Positions 6,469 through 13,744 of a stretch of 13,744 nucleotides of DNA are shown here, in pieces. The position numbers were made by a program, and so were the translations under genes. The notes below the pieces were generated by a model. The model was not told the DNA's origin. It was given only the letters and a program-made list of their open reading frames with translations, and ran no database searches. The stretch covers positions 1 through 13,744 of the forward strand of contig PAMR01000056.1 in the NCBI GenBank assembly GCA_002708205.1, given 5' to 3'. Each line of letters begins with the position of its first letter. The stretch's first letter is position 1. Origin of the DNA: Gammaproteobacteria bacterium (GTDB taxonomy: Bacteria; Pseudomonadota; Gammaproteobacteria; Pseudomonadales; Azotimanducaceae).

Positions 6469-9400
6469 ATGAGTGCGTTTGTTCATTTGTCCCTGCATTC
6501 GGAGTTTTCGGTCAACGACGGCCTCATGAAGGTAGAGGAAATAGCTAGGCATGCGCGGGAGAAGAATTTCCCTGCCGTTGCACTCACTGATCGTTCAAAT
6601 TTGTTTGGGATAGTAAAATTCTATACAGCTTGCCGTAGTGTTGGGGTCAAGCCTATTTTGGGCGTGGATTTTGAAATAAAGGAAGAATCCTTTTCGTATC
6701 GTTTAGTAGTGCTCGCGACGTCTAATTCTGGGTACAAGAATCTACTGTCGTTAGTTTCCCGTAGCTATACGGGGGATGGCGAGTACGGTTCCTTACGAAA
6801 GGAATGGTTGGTCGGTCTGAACGAAGGTCTGATAGTGTTGTCAGGAGGTATAGGTGGTGATGTTGGTATACAAATACTTAATCAGGACTATACATCGGCG
6901 GCAAGCAGAGTTAGGTGGTGGAAAGAAATTCTGGGGAATAGGTACTATCTGGAAATTTCTCGTACTGGTAGAGAAGACGATATCTATTTAGAGCAAGTAG
7001 TGCGCTTGTCTTCCGAAATTGGGGTTCCGTTAGTCGCAACGAATGATGTGCGATTTTTTCGAAAGGAAGATTTTGAAGCTCATGAGACACGTGTTTGTAT
7101 TCAACAGGGACGTACACTTAACGACCCGAGACGGGGACGTGAATATACGGAGCAACAGTATCTCCGTTCACATTCTGAAATGCTCGATCTATTTTCCGAT
7201 CTACCCGAGGCTATAGAGAACGCTCATCAAATTGCTGTTCGGTCTAACGTTACGGTTGAACTTGGCAAATATTACCTTCCCACTTATCCGGTTCCAGATG
7301 AGACAACTCTCGAAGACTACCTGATTCACCTTTGTGAAACGGCGTTGAACGAGTTTTTAGAGAAAAAACGTATAAATGGAGAGCCCTTAACAGATCAAGA
7401 GTACCGCAAACGACTCCAGTATGAATTAGAAGTGATAAATCAGATGGGTTTCGCGGGTTATTTCTTGATTGTTATGGAGTTTGTGAAATGGGCTAAAATT
7501 AATAACATACCAGTTGGTCCGGGGCGCGGTTCAGGTGCTGGTTCACTGGTCTCATTTTGTCTTTCGATAACAGACCTCGACCCCATAAAATACGATTTGT
7601 TATTCGAACGCCTCTTAAATCCGGAGCGGGTTTCTATGCCGGATCTAGATATAGATTTTTGTATGGAAAGGCGGGACGAGGTCATCAGACATGTAGCAGA
7701 TCTCTACGGCACTGATGCTGTAAGTCAGATCGTGACCTTTGGAACGATGGCCGCGAAGGCTGTTGTGCGCGATGTGGCTCGTGTGCAGGGTAAACCGTAT
7801 GGACTTGCTGATCGCTTGTCAAAAATGATTCCGTTTGAAGTTGGAATGACTCTTGAAAAAGCGGTTGCTGAGGAACCTGAACTAAGAGAATTTATTTCCT
7901 CTCATGACGAGGTTGCCGAGATTATGGATATGGCATTTCAGCTCGAGGGTTGTGTCCGTAATGTTGGAAGGCATGCTGGTGGGGTTGTTATTGCGCCTTC
8001 AGCGCTTGAAGAGTTCGTGCCGCTATATACAGAAAGTAAGGGATCGGGCGCTATCTCCCAATACGATAAAGGCGACGTCGAATTGGCAGGACTTGTTAAA
8101 TTCGACTTTTTAGGACTAAAAACTCTAACTATTATCGACTGGTCTGTTAATGCGATTAACTCTGAACGTTTGAAAGGAGGTGAAGAACCGATTGACCCTC
8201 GATCTTTGCCTTTAGATGATTCTAAAACTTATGAGCTTCTGCGTTCTGCTGAAACCACGGCTATTTTCCAACTGGAATCTGAAGGAATGAAGGATCTTAT
8301 CCGACGCCTGTTACCTGACAACATAAATGACATCGTTGCCTTGGTTGCACTATTTAGACCAGGGCCTTTGCAGTCTGGAGCAGTGGATGAGTATATTGAT
8401 CGCAAACATGGCAAGGTTCCAGTGAACTATGCTCATCCATCCTTGGAAACCGTCCTAGAAAAAACGTATGGCGTGATGCTTTACCAAGAGGATGTGATGC
8501 AAGTTTCACAAGTTTTGGCTGGATTTTCACTGGGTCAAGCAGACTTACTCCGTAAGGCTATGGGGAAGAAAATCCCTGAGGAAATGGCGAAATTACGAGA
8601 CTCCTTCTTGGAGGGCACTCGCCTCAATGAAGTTAAAGACTTGACTTCTAACCAAATATTTGACGCCATGGAAAAATTTGCAGGCTATGCGTTTAATAGA
8701 GCGCATTCAGCGGCTTATGCGATGATTACTTTTCAGACTGCATGGCTGAAAACCCATTACCCGGCGGAATTTATGGCGGCAGTGCTTACGGCCGATATGC
8801 AGAATATTGATAAAGTAGTAAATTTGGTTGATGAGACTTTACGTATGGGGATTCGTCTTTTAACGCCAGACATTCGTACTAGTGACTATCGTTTTAAAGC
8901 CCAAGGCGGCGAAATTGTGTACGGAATGGGTGCAGTACGGGGTGTTGGAGAAGGTCCGGTGGAGGCTATATGTGAAGAAAGAGAACATTCTCCGTTTATT
9001 GATATTCATGACTTTTGCCGACGTCTTGGCCCTAAGAAAGTTGGTAAGCGCGTTTTAGAAGCTCTAGTTCGTTCTGGTGCGATGGATTCTCTAGTTCAAG
9101 GGACTTCAGACTTAAACGCAGTTCGGAGCCAATTGCTAGGTGATTTAGACCAGGCTATTCAGGGCGCAGAACAAAGTGCGCGAAATCAAACTATGGGAAT
9201 TACTGATATGTTTGATGGGGTCAACGAGACACATTTTGCGTCTGAAAACATCATTAGGGAGCTAAGTAAGAAAGAGCGTCTAGAGGGCGAGAAGGAAACA
9301 CTGGGACTGTATCTGACAGGTCATCCCATTGAGGAATATGCGGACGAAATTGGTGGTATATGCCGAAAACGAATAGCTCAGTTAAAGCCTGGTCGTGGTA

Positions 9401-9924
9401 AACAGGTTGTAGCTGGCTTGATTGTTTCAAGTAGGACTCGGCGGAGCCGCAACGGTGGGGGTATGGCTTTTGTAGTGTTGGATGATCGTAGTGGGCGCAT
9501 AGAAGCAAGTATTTTTGGTGACGTATATGAAAGCTATCGGTCAAAACTAACGAAAGACTCCATAGTATTTGTGGAAGGCGAAGTCCAATCGAGCGAATAT
9601 AATCAAATATTAAAACTTCGTGCTGAACGGGTTTTTGACATACTAGAAGCTAGGCATCGTTATTTTGCAGTAGTTGAGATTGCCCTAGAGGATGACGATT
9701 TTCGAGATGATGTTCCATCTAGGTTAAAACAAAGACTAACACCTCATATTTCGAATGGATGCGTTGTCAGTATTAGATATCGTTCACCAGAGGCTGCGGG
9801 TCGAATAACACTAAGTGATGAATGGAGGGTCTCTCCGACGGACGAATTGTTGCTTTCGTTACGTCAGGAATTTGGTTCGCAAGCAGTTAGTATGAAATAC
9901 GATTTGCCCCGCAAATTTGCATAG
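6469..9924 (+). CDS. dnaE: DNA polymerase III alpha subunit
   Basis: Catalytic subunit of the replicative polymerase holoenzyme. At 1151 residues it is close to E. coli DnaE (1160) and collinear with it. Domains in order: PHP (from FVHLSLHSEFS, about residues 4-270); palm with GPGRGSGAGS and MPDLDIDF, giving catalytic Asp394 and Asp396, and a third, Asp546, in LVKFDFLGL; fingers (LFRPGPLQSG, LYQEDVMQ, FNRAHSAAYA); helix-hairpin-helix near VRGVGEGPVEA; clamp-binding region at about 911-915; OB fold (about 980-1050, LDDRSGRIEASIF); and a C-terminal tau-binding region with EWRVSPTDELL. There is no proofreading exonuclease domain, so a separate DnaQ is expected. AGGTGG at 6453-6458 is ten bases before the ATG. 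The internal clamp motif reads ITDMF rather than QADMF as in E. coli. tilS follows after 23 bases with no accA between. Confidence 0.98.
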   Translation: MSAFVHLSLHSEFSVNDGLMKVEEIARHAREKNFPAVALTDRSNLFGIVKFYTACRSVGVKPILGVDFEIKEESFSYRLVVLATSNSGYKNLLSLVSRSYTGDGEYGSLRKEWLVGLNEGLIVLSGGIGGDVGIQILNQDYTSAASRVRWWKEILGNRYYLEISRTGREDDIYLEQVVRLSSEIGVPLVATNDVRFFRKEDFEAHETRVCIQQGRTLNDPRRGREYTEQQYLRSHSEMLDLFSDLPEAIENAHQIAVRSNVTVELGKYYLPTYPVPDETTLEDYLIHLCETALNEFLEKKRINGEPLTDQEYRKRLQYELEVINQMGFAGYFLIVMEFVKWAKINNIPVGPGRGSGAGSLVSFCLSITDLDPIKYDLLFERLLNPERVSMPDLDIDFCMERRDEVIRHVADLYGTDAVSQIVTFGTMAAKAVVRDVARVQGKPYGLADRLSKMIPFEVGMTLEKAVAEEPELREFISSHDEVAEIMDMAFQLEGCVRNVGRHAGGVVIAPSALEEFVPLYTESKGSGAISQYDKGDVELAGLVKFDFLGLKTLTIIDWSVNAINSERLKGGEEPIDPRSLPLDDSKTYELLRSAETTAIFQLESEGMKDLIRRLLPDNINDIVALVALFRPGPLQSGAVDEYIDRKHGKVPVNYAHPSLETVLEKTYGVMLYQEDVMQVSQVLAGFSLGQADLLRKAMGKKIPEEMAKLRDSFLEGTRLNEVKDLTSNQIFDAMEKFAGYAFNRAHSAAYAMITFQTAWLKTHYPAEFMAAVLTADMQNIDKVVNLVDETLRMGIRLLTPDIRTSDYRFKAQGGEIVYGMGAVRGVGEGPVEAICEEREHSPFIDIHDFCRRLGPKKVGKRVLEALVRSGAMDSLVQGTSDLNAVRSQLLGDLDQAIQGAEQSARNQTMGITDMFDGVNETHFASENIIRELSKKERLEGEKETLGLYLTGHPIEEYADEIGGICRKRIAQLKPGRGKQVVAGLIVSSRTRRSRNGGGMAFVVLDDRSGRIEASIFGDVYESYRSKLTKDSIVFVEGEVQSSEYNQILKLRAERVFDILEARHRYFAVVEIALEDDDFRDDVPSRLKQRLTPHISNGCVVSIRYRSPEAAGRITLSDEWRVSPTDELLLSLRQEFGSQAVSMKYDLPRKFA

Positions 9925-9947
9925 GCAATTGGTACAGGTCGATTTGA

Positions 9948-11147
9948 ATGTTATCGAATTCGCCTACCAAGGCGATTAAGAAGCTACAAAGAGGACTAGA
10001 ACATAAGTTTCTATGGGTGGCTTATTCCGGTGGCATAGATTCTTCGGTACTTTTACATGCCGTCGTAAAAGTCTTCGGTCCTAAATCATGTGGGGCTATA
10101 TATATAGATCATCAAATTAACCCTTTATCCAAACAGTGGAGTGCCCATTGTGAACATGTATGTCGGGAAATTGGAATCCGATTCTTAAGTCGGCCGATCA
10201 GACTAAATAAAGGTAATCTAGAGAATCAAGCACGGTTGGCGAGATATAAAGAATGGGCAAAATTGTTACGCCGAGGTGAAGTAATTTTAACGGCTCATCA
10301 CGCCGATGATGTCGCCGAAACTAGACTTTGGCAACTTTTTACAGGACGTGCTCCGATTGGAATCCCCCACACGAGGCCCTTAGGTTTAGCTCAGATTATA
10401 CGACCGTTTTTGTCACTTAAACGAACCGATATAGAAGTCTATGCGGCAGAGAATGATCTCCGATGGATAGAGGACTGCAGCAATAAGGATTCTATCTATG
10501 ACAGAAATTGGCTTCGGCATGAGTTGCTTCCCATTACCCGTAGGCGGTTCCCGAAAGCCGTTGAAAATTTGGCCAACCTTAAATGGCCGGAGCTCCCTAC
10601 CTTCAAAAAAGAAGCTCTGCCGATAGCATCTGCTTCACACGAAATGAATATTCGAGCGTGGCTTCAAGCATACGGTCTCTTTCCTCGTGATGCTCAAATT
10701 CGAGAGATCATGAGACAAATTAGTCTGAGAGACAGATTCACCTCCGTATCGTTATCGAAATTTTTATCGGTGAGAAGTCATCAGGGAAGACTCTTTGTTG
10801 TTCGGGAAAAAGAGCCAATTAAACATAGACACATTCGGGTAGGAGAGTTTTTAAATCTTGATAGCGGTCAGTTACGTTGGCGTAGATCTGGTAGAGGCTT
10901 CTCTGCGGGAGATTTGGTCTTTTTGGGAACGAGAAAGGGTGGGGAAAGCATAAGTGTTGGCACTCGATCAAAGTCTTTGAATGAAATATTTCGAGAAAGC
11001 CAAGTGCCTCTTTGGCAACGTGATGTATGGCCGTTGCTGTTCGTGGACGGTCTTCTCGAGTCAGTTCCTGGGATAACGATGTCAGATAAATATTTTTCAA
11101 ATGAAAAAGACGGGACATACGTGCCCGTATGGGAGCCAAGTGAATAA
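9948..11147 (+). CDS. tilS: tRNA(Ile)-lysidine synthetase
   Basis: ATP-dependent enzyme that attaches lysine to C34 of the tRNA-Ile with CAU anticodon, changing its reading from AUG to AUA and its charging from Met to Ile. It has 399 residues (E. coli 432). The N-terminal PP-loop ATPase shows SGGIDS at 27-32, then YIDHQINP, LENQARLARYKEW, LTAHHADDVAET at 114-125, and EDCSNKDSIYDRNWLRHELLP, all family hallmarks. A middle helical region is followed by the C-terminal TilS domain (about 290-395) with SLNEIFRESQVPLWQRDVWPLLFVDG. The DDQ common in the family is DDV here. ATG 9948 is preceded by AGG at 9936-9938. It is usually separated from dnaE by accA in gammaproteobacteria; here it follows dnaE directly. 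Confidence 0.95.
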   Translation: MLSNSPTKAIKKLQRGLEHKFLWVAYSGGIDSSVLLHAVVKVFGPKSCGAIYIDHQINPLSKQWSAHCEHVCREIGIRFLSRPIRLNKGNLENQARLARYKEWAKLLRRGEVILTAHHADDVAETRLWQLFTGRAPIGIPHTRPLGLAQIIRPFLSLKRTDIEVYAAENDLRWIEDCSNKDSIYDRNWLRHELLPITRRRFPKAVENLANLKWPELPTFKKEALPIASASHEMNIRAWLQAYGLFPRDAQIREIMRQISLRDRFTSVSLSKFLSVRSHQGRLFVVREKEPIKHRHIRVGEFLNLDSGQLRWRRSGRGFSAGDLVFLGTRKGGESISVGTRSKSLNEIFRESQVPLWQRDVWPLLFVDGLLESVPGITMSDKYFSNEKDGTYVPVWEPSE

Positions 11148-11150
11148 GTT

Positions 11151-11173
11151 CCTCTTTCAAAAACGAAAGGAGG
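11151..11173 (+). promoter_or_regulatory. Hairpin pairing a strong Shine-Dalgarno sequence
   Basis: Three bases after the tilS stop, CCTCTTTC (11151-11158) can pair with GAAA-G-GAGG (11165-11173) around a six-base loop, AAAAAC, with one bulged G. The 3' arm is itself AAAGGAGG (11166-11173), among the strongest ribosome-binding matches in the window, so the fold would hide it. There is no T-tract, so it is not a simple terminator. Any regulatory role is inference. Confidence 0.4.
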
Positions 11174-11179
11174 TCGGAT

Positions 11180-11236
11180 CTGAAACAAAACCGTAAGCTA
11201 CGGCGAAAGTTGATTGAGGTCTTAGGCCCCTTTTGA
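11180..11236 (+). CDS. Possible 18-residue basic mini-ORF with CTG start
   Basis: Six bases after the AAAGGAGG at 11166-11173, a CTG codon opens an 18-codon frame ending in TGA: (L/M)KQNRKLRRKLIEVLGPF. The spacing is ideal for translation, but CTG is a rare start and the only candidate at good spacing in this frame. The peptide has seven Lys or Arg residues and resembles nothing I recognise. It could be a leader peptide, a decayed gene end or chance. A short inverted repeat, CCGTA-AGC-TACGG, lies inside it at 11191-11203. Confidence 0.15.
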   Translation: MKQNRKLRRKLIEVLGPF

Positions 11237-11381
11237 TATTGTCCAGAGCCATCTTGTTGAAGCATTTTTTTGTTTCATCGCTGTTAAAGGTTCGTACGAA
11301 TTCTGTCTTTCAAGTGCCGTGTAGCGAACGCAAAGATAGATTCTCACTAAGGAGCTTGAGCCGCTAGTTGATGGGAACTCA
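11237..11381 (+). other. Remainder of tilS-pyrG spacer (pyrG upstream region)
   Basis: No promoter with consensus elements was recognised. A run of seven T at 11265-11271 has no stable stem before it. TAAGGAG at 11348-11354 is 27 bases from the pyrG start, too far for direct use. TTGAG (11356-11360) can pair with CTCAA (11378-11382), which includes the first base of the pyrG start, and a competing TTGA/TCAA pairing (11368-11371 with 11379-11382) is possible. A four-codon frame (ATG at 11371) ends in a TGA overlapping the pyrG ATG. Confidence 0.25.
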
Positions 11382-13037
11382 ATGACCCGATATATATTTG
11401 TGACTGGTGGCGTCGTGTCCTCCTTGGGCAAGGGCGTGGTAGCTGGATCGCTCGCGGCCATACTAGAAGCTCGAAAGCTAAACGTTAACATTCTTAAAAT
11501 GGATCCGTATTTAAACGTGGATCCAGGAACAATGAGTCCGTTCCAACATGGGGAAGTTTATGTAACCACGGATGGTGCAGAAACTGATCTAGACCTCGGG
11601 TACTACGAACGATTTATTCGAAGCCGAATGAGCCAGAGTAATAATTTCACTTCAGGTGGGATCTATGCGGAAGTTCTTCGTAAAGAGAGGCGAGGAGATT
11701 ATCTTGGAGGTACGGTCCAAGTAATCCCTCACGTTACCGATGAAATAAAGCGACGTATTCGGGATGTAGGTGACGGTTATGATGTCGTGATTGTAGAAAC
11801 TGGAGGTACGGTCGGTGATATAGAATCCCAACCTTTTTTAGAAGCCATACGACAACTGCGTTTGGAAGTTGGATCTGAGAGAGCGCTTTTTATACACCTC
11901 ACATTAGTGCCCACTCTGAATTCCTCTGGAGAAACAAAAACGAAGCCCACTCAACACTCCGTAAAAGAGTTGAGATCAATAGGTCTACAACCGGACATAC
12001 TCGTATGTCGAACCGAAGACAAGCCGTTGCCTCAATCAGCCATCAATAAGATTGCACTCTTTACGAATGTAGAGGAGCGAGCGGTGATTCCGCTCGAGAA
12101 TGCTTCGACTATATATCAAGTTCCAGTAATTCTTAGTGATAGACACCTTGATGAAATCGCCGTCGAAAAGCTCAGAATAGAATGTCCGAAAGCAGATCTT
12201 TCTGAATGGCACTCGGTGGTGGATGCTCTTATTCATCCGGAACAGACAACGGAGATAGCAATTGTCGGTAAATATTTAGATCTGCTGGATGCCTATAAGT
12301 CGTTGATAGAGGCGATTTCACATGCGGGGATACAAACAAGGACGAAAGTTGTGATCCGATATATTGATGCGGAGCAACTTGAAGAGAAAGGTACCGATAT
12401 TTTGAAGGAAGTGCATGCCATTCTAGTCCCTGGTGGATTTGGTCAACGAGGATTTGAGGGTAAAATTCTTGCAGCTACTTTTGCGCGGGAAAATAATGTT
12501 CCATATTTAGGTATATGTTATGGATTACACGCAGCTGTATGCGACTATTCACGGAATATGTTGCATTTGCCCGGAGCCAACTCTACAGAAATTAATCCGA
12601 ATGCGAGTGATCCAGTTATCGGACTAGTTACCGAGTGGCGAAACCGAGATGGTGAAATCAACCAACGATCGATGGATGATGATATTGGGGGAACGATGCG
12701 TTTGGGTGAGCAGGCATGTGAACTGGAGGAAGATACTTTAGCTAGGAGTTTATACGGACGATCAGTGGTTTATGAGCGTCATCGTCATAGATACGAAGTA
12801 AACAATGACTATGTGTCCGATTTGGATAAAGCGGGGTTGAAAGTATCAGGCCGCAGTCACGACGAGGATCTTGTCGAAATGATTGAAATACCACATCTAG
12901 ATTGGTTTATCGCTTGTCAATTTCACCCTGAATTCAATTCGTCACCTAGAGATGGACACCCATTATTTCGAGGCTTCATAGAAGCTGCAAATCTACACAC
13001 GAGAGCCCATCGTAAAGTTGGGGCGGTTGCCAGTTAA
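11382..13037 (+). CDS. pyrG: CTP synthase
   Basis: Converts UTP to CTP using ATP and ammonia released from glutamine, the last step of pyrimidine nucleotide synthesis. The 551 residues match E. coli PyrG (545) without large gaps. The synthetase domain (about 1-265) opens with YIFVTGGVVSSLGKGVVAGS and has MDPYLNVDPGTMSPFQHGEVYVT and IVETGGTVGDIES; the C-terminal class I glutaminase domain (about 285-540) has VPGGFGQRG and the triad Cys379, His515 and Glu517, numbered exactly as in E. coli. The nucleophile elbow reads GICYGLH where E. coli has GICLGMQ, an unusual change including loss of a normally conserved Gln. ATG 11382 is the only sensible start, with a weak ribosome site. The 234-base gap upstream suggests its own expression control. 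Confidence 0.97.
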   Translation: MTRYIFVTGGVVSSLGKGVVAGSLAAILEARKLNVNILKMDPYLNVDPGTMSPFQHGEVYVTTDGAETDLDLGYYERFIRSRMSQSNNFTSGGIYAEVLRKERRGDYLGGTVQVIPHVTDEIKRRIRDVGDGYDVVIVETGGTVGDIESQPFLEAIRQLRLEVGSERALFIHLTLVPTLNSSGETKTKPTQHSVKELRSIGLQPDILVCRTEDKPLPQSAINKIALFTNVEERAVIPLENASTIYQVPVILSDRHLDEIAVEKLRIECPKADLSEWHSVVDALIHPEQTTEIAIVGKYLDLLDAYKSLIEAISHAGIQTRTKVVIRYIDAEQLEEKGTDILKEVHAILVPGGFGQRGFEGKILAATFARENNVPYLGICYGLHAAVCDYSRNMLHLPGANSTEINPNASDPVIGLVTEWRNRDGEINQRSMDDDIGGTMRLGEQACELEEDTLARSLYGRSVVYERHRHRYEVNNDYVSDLDKAGLKVSGRSHDEDLVEMIEIPHLDWFIACQFHPEFNSSPRDGHPLFRGFIEAANLHTRAHRKVGAVAS

Positions 13038-13051
13038 GTACTGGTTTGTAT
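13029..13051 (+). terminator. Weak terminator-like hairpin at the pyrG stop
   Basis: CCAGT (13030-13034) pairs with ACTGG (13040-13044) around TAAGT, which contains most of the pyrG stop codon; a G.U pair can extend it. TTTGTATTT follows, an imperfect T-tract. The stem is only five or six pairs, so at most it would reduce read-through into eno. Confidence 0.3.
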
Positions 13052-13081
13052 TTGCTAAATCAATAACAAGTGTCTAAAAAT

Positions 13082-13744
13082 ATGACAAGAATAGTCGAAA
13101 TTCTGGGACGTGAGGTAATCGACTCGCGCGGAAATCCCACTCTCGAGGCTGAAGTTGTTTTGTCAAATGGGGCCAGCGGTACCGCAATGGTGCCATCTGG
13201 CGCCTCTACTGGTTCAAAAGAGGCACTAGAGCTCCGCGATGGTGATTTGTCTCGTTATATGGGAAGGGGTGTTTTACAAGCCGTGAGGTCCGTAAATGCA
13301 GAGATTGCACCCGCGTTAAAAGGAATGGATTGTCTTGATCAATCAGCCCTCGACAAAAGAATGATCGAGGTTGATGGCAGTGATAACAAAGAGCGTATTG
13401 GTGCAAATGCAATATTGGGCGTGTCTCTCGCTTCAGCTAAGGCGGCGTCGTCAGGGCTCGATGTTCCATTATTTCGACATTTGTCAGATTTGTACGGACC
13501 AACAGATATGCGGATGCCTGTTCCTATGATGAATATATTGAATGGTGGTATGCATGCTGATAACAATGTAGACATACAAGAGTTTATGATCCAGCCTGTG
13601 TCCCAAACTAATTTTTCTGAGGCTCTTCGTTGTGGGGTAGAGATTTTCCATTCGCTAAAAAAAGTATTAAAGGAATTGGGATTAACCAACGCCGTTGGCG
13701 ACGAAGGGGGCTTCGCGCCGAATCTAGACTCAAATTCGGAAGCG
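13082..13744 (+). CDS. eno: Enolase (3' end beyond window)
   Basis: Glycolytic enzyme interconverting 2-phosphoglycerate and phosphoenolpyruvate; in gammaproteobacteria often also part of the RNA degradosome. The first 221 codons are present with an open frame to the window end, about half of a usual 430-residue enolase. It opens MTRIVEILGREVIDSRGNPT; the mobile loop PSGASTGSKEALELRDGD holds Ser42, NGGMHADNN holds His158, IQEFMIQP holds the Glu equivalent to E. coli E167, and VGDEGGFAPN holds Glu208, all in step with E. coli numbering. That alignment favours ATG 13082; an in-frame GTG at 13070 would add four residues (MSKN) and is possible. Neither start has a clear Shine-Dalgarno. It lies 44 bases after pyrG, with no kdsA between, as in E. 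coli and unlike Pseudomonas. Confidence 0.96.
   Translation, partial: MTRIVEILGREVIDSRGNPTLEAEVVLSNGASGTAMVPSGASTGSKEALELRDGDLSRYMGRGVLQAVRSVNAEIAPALKGMDCLDQSALDKRMIEVDGSDNKERIGANAILGVSLASAKAASSGLDVPLFRHLSDLYGPTDMRMPVPMMNILNGGMHADNNVDIQEFMIQPVSQTNFSEALRCGVEIFHSLKKVLKELGLTNAVGDEGGFAPNLDSNSEA

Noticed and set aside
8173..8183. AAAGGAGGTGA, an almost perfect Shine-Dalgarno sequence inside dnaE
   Set aside because: It encodes Lys-Gly-Gly in an ordinary, collinear part of DnaE, and the only nearby start (TTG 8192) reaches a stop after seven codons. Probably chance, though it could cause a ribosome pause.
10819..11265. 148-codon open frame on the - strand over the end of tilS
   Set aside because: It lies almost wholly antisense to well-supported tilS, has no recognisable domain and looks like a shadow frame.
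11249..11280. T-run at 11265-11271 as an intrinsic terminator after tilS
   Set aside because: The sequence before it forms at most a three-pair stem, so it lacks the stable hairpin a terminator needs.
13038..13081. Absence of kdsA between pyrG and eno as a gene loss
   Set aside because: pyrG next to eno without kdsA is normal in E. coli and many other gammaproteobacteria, so it is not informative by itself.

Overview
The window is a one-directional housekeeping cluster from a Gram-negative bacterium, almost certainly a gammaproteobacterium. All eleven genes lie on the + strand in the order bamA (5' end cut off), skp, lpxD, fabZ, lpxB, rnhB, dnaE, tilS, pyrG, eno (3' end cut off), with nothing credible on the - strand. 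This is the classic bamA-to-eno order of Pseudomonas-like gammaproteobacteria. Base composition looks like the mid-40s percent GC by eye (not counted), and every protein aligns well by memory with its E. coli counterpart, so the source is probably a free-living, moderately diverged gammaproteobacterium. I cannot name the genus.

Layout. Bases 1-4592 hold outer-membrane biogenesis genes: BamA (outer-membrane protein insertase), Skp (periplasmic chaperone), LpxD (second acyltransferase of lipid A synthesis) and FabZ (hydroxyacyl-ACP dehydratase). Bases 4606-6390 hold LpxB (lipid A disaccharide synthase) and RnhB (RNase HII), the latter started from TTG with its ribosome binding site inside the end of lpxB. 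Bases 6469-9924 hold DnaE, the replicative polymerase alpha subunit. Bases 9948-11147 hold TilS (tRNA-Ile lysidine synthetase). PyrG (CTP synthase, 11382-13037) and the first 221 codons of enolase (from 13082) close the window.

How the genes fit together. The first half joins delivery of outer-membrane proteins with lipid A synthesis; FabZ and LpxD/LpxA compete for the same 3-hydroxyacyl-ACP pool, which is the usual explanation for their linkage. The second half is replication, tRNA modification and central metabolism. The longest stretches without a gene are 2205-2410 (bamA-skp), 4033-4157 (lpxD-fabZ) and 11148-11381 (tilS-pyrG); none exceeds 300 bases.

What stands out. lpxA is absent from its usual place between fabZ and lpxB (only 13 bases lie there), and accA is absent between dnaE and tilS (23 bases). 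LpxB and PyrG have substitutions in normally conserved active-site segments, and the clamp-binding motif of DnaE lacks its leading Gln. The tilS-pyrG spacer has a near-perfect Shine-Dalgarno sequence paired into a hairpin and followed only by a non-ATG mini-ORF. I saw no mobile element, CRISPR array, tRNA, rRNA, phage gene or clearly new multi-gene system; this is mostly an ordinary core-genome region.
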